The notes under the pieces: generated by a model | Told to the model about the DNA's origin: nothing | Databases searched by the model: none | Seen by the model: only the letters and a program-made list of their open reading frames with translations | Assembly (NCBI RefSeq): GCF_900095865.1 | Contig: NZ_FMIZ01000007.1 | Coordinates: 1,238,530-1,302,529 of the forward strand | Reading direction: 5' to 3' | DNA length: 64,000 bases | Origin: Massilioclostridium coli | GTDB taxonomy: Bacteria; Bacillota; Clostridia; Oscillospirales; Ruminococcaceae | Part shown: piece after piece, positions 60,665 to 64,000 of the stretch | Numbering within the stretch: position 1 is the first letter of the stretch | Layout of the letters: every line of letters starts with the position of its first letter | Made by a program: the position numbers and the translations under genes

Positions 60665-62026
60665 TTAATCTTTTTGAAATAATTCCTGTATTACTTCTTC
60701 TAATTTCATGCCACGGCTTGCTTTAAAAATAACAGCGTCTCCTGGACGAAGAAAGGCTTTTAAATCAGAAGCCATCTTCTGTTTGTCGTCATAATGGCAA
60801 AGGAACGGTATTCCCTTTGCTCCAGCCGCAATCTGTTTCGATTCCGACCCATAACAGAACAGTGCGTCCAAATGGCATTGTTTTGCCAATACGCCGGTAT
60901 CATAATGCGCCTGGGAAGAAATTTTCCCCAGCTCCAGCATATCCCCTAGTACAGCAATTTTCCTTCCTTCTGCGGGTATCTGCTGCAAAGCGGAAAAAGC
61001 TGCTTTCATGGAATCTGGACTTGCATTATAACAATCTTCAATTACAATCATACCATTAACAAGCCGTGTATTTTGACGCATTCCAGCAGGTTGATATTTT
61101 TTTAGTGCTTCCACAATCTGTTGTGATGTAATTCCACACAACCGCCCGATAACAAAACCAAAAAGGGCGTTTAACACGTTGTGCTCTCCAATAGTTGGAA
61201 TCGACACTGTTGTGTTTGTATCCTGATACACAATCTCAAATGTAGTGGATAATCCATCTGTTTTGATATTGGTTGCACGGCAATTCAGATGTTCACCAGA
61301 AATACCACAAAATATAATAGGATGGTTTTCCACTTGTAAATTGCAGAGCATATCGTTGTCACCATTTACAATAAGGGGCGCCCCCTCTTCCATTCCATCC
61401 AGAATTTCCAGCTTTGCTTTTAAAATATTAGCACGACTCCCCAGGTTCTCCATATGGGATACGCCAATATTGGTGATCACACCAATATCAGGCAAAGCAG
61501 TGGTAGAAAGGCGATGGATTTCCCCTAGGTTGGACATCCCCATCTCAATCACAGCAGCTTGATAACGGTCATCTAAACCAAACAGGGTTTTGGGCAATCC
61601 AATTTCGTTGTTCAGGTTTCCCTCGGTTTTCAAAGTGTGGTATTGGGAAGAAAGCACTGTGGCAATCATCTCTTTGGTGGTAGTTTTACCTACACTTCCA
61701 GTAACCCCTACCAACTTTCCATGAAACTGTTGCCGACAATAACGTCCTAAATCTAGCAAGGCTTTCCGTGTATCCTCTACCAATAGATATGGGGTAGAAA
61801 TCTCCAGCTTTTTCTGGGATACCACAGCTACAGCCCCCTGTTCTATTGCGGAAGGGATAAAATCATGGCCGTCAAACCGTTCCCCTTGGATTGCTACAAA
61901 TAAACATCCTGGCGTTACCAACCGGTTATCAATCACAATACCATTGATCAAAAGAGGTTTTGGATGGTATAAAGTTCCGTTTGTTGCCTGTTCTAATTCC
62001 TGTAAAGCTATTGGTTTCAATCTCAT
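60665..62026 (-). CDS. murF: UDP-MurNAc-tripeptide:D-Ala-D-Ala ligase
   Basis: This 453-residue Mur ligase has the N-terminal UDP-binding domain, ATP-binding GVTGSVGKTTTKEM, the carbamylated Lys region and DCYNASPDSMKAA typical of MurF. It starts at ATG 62026 with AAAAGGGAG just upstream; a TTG at 62041 is the alternative. Confidence 0.95.
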   Translation of the reverse strand: MRLKPIALQELEQATNGTLYHPKPLLINGIVIDNRLVTPGCLFVAIQGERFDGHDFIPSAIEQGAVAVVSQKKLEISTPYLLVEDTRKALLDLGRYCRQQFHGKLVGVTGSVGKTTTKEMIATVLSSQYHTLKTEGNLNNEIGLPKTLFGLDDRYQAAVIEMGMSNLGEIHRLSTTALPDIGVITNIGVSHMENLGSRANILKAKLEILDGMEEGAPLIVNGDNDMLCNLQVENHPIIFCGISGEHLNCRATNIKTDGLSTTFEIVYQDTNTTVSIPTIGEHNVLNALFGFVIGRLCGITSQQIVEALKKYQPAGMRQNTRLVNGMIVIEDCYNASPDSMKAAFSALQQIPAEGRKIAVLGDMLELGKISSQAHYDTGVLAKQCHLDALFCYGSESKQIAAGAKGIPFLCHYDDKQKMASDLKAFLRPGDAVIFKASRGMKLEEVIQELFQKD

Positions 62027-62142
62027 CTCTCCCTTTTGCAACCAAAAATTTGATGGATTCCATTGTTTTGCTTGATACTAGTTTAATCCTTTTCTGGAAA
62101 GATTACAAGGAAATCATCGCAAAGAATTTGTTAAAAATGGAA

Positions 62143-63579
62143 TCAAGACAGTGTTTTCAGAGCTTCGGCAACAATTTCCCGTTCATCAAAATGGACTTTT
62201 TCCGTTCCCAAAACCTGATAATCTTCATGACCTTTTCCCGCCAATAGGATAACATCATCTTTTTGTGCATGTTGTACCGCGTAAAAAATAGCCTCTTTCC
62301 GGTTGGTGATCCGCACATAAGGGGTATTTTCTTTTTCTACTCCTACCAGAACCTGGTCAATAATGGCCTCTGGATTTTCTGTACGTGGATTATCGGATGT
62401 TACGATTAAAAAATCGGCGTTTTGCGCGGCAACTTGCCCCATAATTGGACGCTTTTTGTTGTCGCGGTCCCCGCCACATCCAAATAGGGCTACTACCCTA
62501 CCTTTTTTATAGCCATTAATCGAATCCAAAATATTTTTTAATCCATCTGGTGTATGGGCATAATCACAAATGATGGTAAAATCCCGTCCTGTCGGAACCA
62601 CTTCGCTTCTACCTTTTACATGGGAAGCATTTGTAATGCTATCCGCCACTTTTTCCACCGAAATTCCGATTTGGATACAGGCGGCCGCAGCGGCTAAAGC
62701 ATTTTTCACCGAGAACATTCCTGGGGTACCAAAATGAATCTTGCTAGCAATATCCCCTATTCTCATCTGGAATTGGACACCCAAACTATTTATCTCAATC
62801 TCATTCGCGAAAAAGTCCGCTGATGGATTCTCCACCGAATAGGTAATATAACGACATGGGATTGTTTCCATCAGACGTTTTCCGTACGGGTCATCCATAT
62901 TAATCACAGCACAATCAGAACAATCGAACAGCTTCTTTTTCGCCAGGAAATAGTTTTCCATGGTGTGGTGATAATCCAGATGGTCCTGGGTTAAATTTGT
63001 GAAGATCCCCACCTCAAAATGGGTATCTGCCAGACGGCATTGGTCCAACGCATGGGAGGAAACTTCTAATACAACATAATCACAGTGAGCTTCCACCATT
63101 TTTGCAAGTAGTGCCTGATAATCAGCCGCATCTGGAGTTGTTTTTTCGGTATGGAACACAGTGTCCCCAATTTCATTGCGGATAGTTCCAATTAATCCGA
63201 CCTTAAAGCCCATATTGGTTAAAACAGCCTTCATAATATTAGTGACTGTTGTCTTACCATTGGTTCCTGTTACCCCAATAAACTTTAGGTCTTTTGCTGG
63301 ATTTCCCTGCATGTTGGCGCACATTTTTGCATAAGCATAATGGGAATTTTCCACTAAAATCTGGTTTTTCAATCCCAAATCCCGTTCACATACAATATAA
63401 GGGACGCCTTTCTCCAAAGCGGACTGGGCAAAATTATGTCCATCTGATTGCACCCCTTTGATGCAGACAAACACACTAGAATCCGTCAATTTTCTGGAAT
63501 CACAACTTACATCAGAAATCTCACAGTCAGTTATTGTTCCTGTATAATTAATCCCGTCTAATAATTGGATGAGCTTCAT
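62143..63579 (-). CDS. murE: UDP-MurNAc-dipeptide:meso-DAP ligase
   Basis: The 478-residue ligase has GVTGTNGKTTV (ATP), TTPDAADYQ, the carbamylated Lys region and the SDNPRTENP motif whose Arg recognises meso-diaminopimelate, so the organism likely has DAP-type peptidoglycan. It precedes murF by 117 bases and follows the penicillin-binding protein gene. Confidence 0.96.
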   Translation of the reverse strand: MKLIQLLDGINYTGTITDCEISDVSCDSRKLTDSSVFVCIKGVQSDGHNFAQSALEKGVPYIVCERDLGLKNQILVENSHYAYAKMCANMQGNPAKDLKFIGVTGTNGKTTVTNIMKAVLTNMGFKVGLIGTIRNEIGDTVFHTEKTTPDAADYQALLAKMVEAHCDYVVLEVSSHALDQCRLADTHFEVGIFTNLTQDHLDYHHTMENYFLAKKKLFDCSDCAVINMDDPYGKRLMETIPCRYITYSVENPSADFFANEIEINSLGVQFQMRIGDIASKIHFGTPGMFSVKNALAAAAACIQIGISVEKVADSITNASHVKGRSEVVPTGRDFTIICDYAHTPDGLKNILDSINGYKKGRVVALFGCGGDRDNKKRPIMGQVAAQNADFLIVTSDNPRTENPEAIIDQVLVGVEKENTPYVRITNRKEAIFYAVQHAQKDDVILLAGKGHEDYQVLGTEKVHFDEREIVAEALKTLS

Positions 63580-63649
63580 TTTTTGTTCCTCCCCATTGAA
63601 TTACTGACTTACCTTAAAGATTGGCATTCTATTCATTTCTATGCATTTA

Positions 63650-64000
63650 TCAACCTGTTTCATCATTGGTCAAAAATTCCACAGTAACAACGCTTCCTTT
63701 TTCCACCTCTGTCCCCGCTGGAGGGGATTGAGTGGTAGCTTTTGCCTTTTGGTTTTGAATTCCACTATTGGTCAACGCGATATTCAATCCGTATCCCGCC
63801 AGGATCTGGTTTACTTCCGCCTGGGTTTTGCCAATGACATCCGGAACCGTTACCTTTGTGGTTTCCTGTTCTTCTGTATATAAAATTACTTTTCCGCCTT
63901 TTAGCATCTTGGAGCCAGCGGATGGAATTTGTTTTACGACTGTTCCACCAGAGCCTATGGTTTCCGCCACCAGCCCCGCACTATTAATCCGTGTCTGGGC
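63650..64000 (-). CDS. C-terminus of a PASTA-domain class B penicillin-binding protein (partial)
   Basis: The open frame continues beyond the right edge. The visible 116 residues hold the end of one PASTA domain (ARTR-like QTRINSAGLVAET, VVKQIPSAGSKML) and a complete second one (VPDVIGKTQAEVNQIL, ATTQSPPAGTEVEKGSVV). Next to murE, this is the usual place of a SpoVD/FtsI-type transpeptidase. A PASTA kinase is less likely given the context. Confidence 0.82.
   Translation of the reverse strand, partial: AQTRINSAGLVAETIGSGGTVVKQIPSAGSKMLKGGKVILYTEEQETTKVTVPDVIGKTQAEVNQILAGYGLNIALTNSGIQNQKAKATTQSPPAGTEVEKGSVVTVEFLTNDETG

Overview
The window looks like a chromosomal segment of a low-to-moderate GC anaerobic Firmicute (Clostridia; a gut Oscillospirales/Ruminococcaceae-type organism is my best guess). 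The basis is strong GGAGG ribosome binding sites, frequent TTG/GTG starts, a meso-DAP type MurE, spore-former style division and wall gene order, NiCo-riboswitch-type metal regulation, and Tn4451/Tn916-like mobile debris. The taxonomic call is inference; no rRNA is present.

Region 1 (1-13.7 kb) is a bacterial microcompartment (BMC) operon on the minus strand for rhamnose/fucose breakdown. Rhamnulokinase and a class II deoxy-sugar phosphate aldolase make lactaldehyde. The compartment carries CoA-acylating aldehyde dehydrogenase, alcohol dehydrogenase, PduL phosphotransacylase, PduS/PduT redox proteins, a PduO-like protein, four hexameric shell proteins and one pentameric vertex protein; acetate kinase yields ATP. 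A divergent DeoR-family regulator and a set of inverted and direct repeats lie at the 5' end. The diol dehydratase is not in the window.

Region 2 (13.7-25 kb) holds KdpDE without the Kdp pump, two unknown genes, a NiCo riboswitch with a CDF efflux transporter, a YczE-type membrane protein, an ABC-2 exporter and two poorly known proteins.

Region 3 (25-42.7 kb) is core housekeeping, almost all on the minus strand: five tRNA genes (Val-Asp-Phe-Gly-Cys), yerC-like regulator/methyltransferase/hslO, lysA, engB, lon, clpX, clpP, tig, thrC, a dipeptidase, an rnhB-yraN fusion, rbgA and lepB.

Region 4 (42.7-53.6 kb) is accessory: a large AT-rich membrane protein, a decayed IS200/IS605 element, nadA with a small Cys-rich protein, then a decayed integrative element. 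That element has sigma/HTH genes, a replication-initiator remnant, TnpW-like and truncated TnpX-like recombinase genes, and a cargo of two paralogous radical SAM enzymes divergent from an HxlR regulator.

Region 5 (53.6-64 kb) is a division and cell wall (dcw) cluster on the minus strand: a PASTA-domain penicillin-binding protein (cut by the right edge), murE, murF, mraY, ftsW, murG, murA, ftsQ, ftsZ; murD is absent from its usual place.
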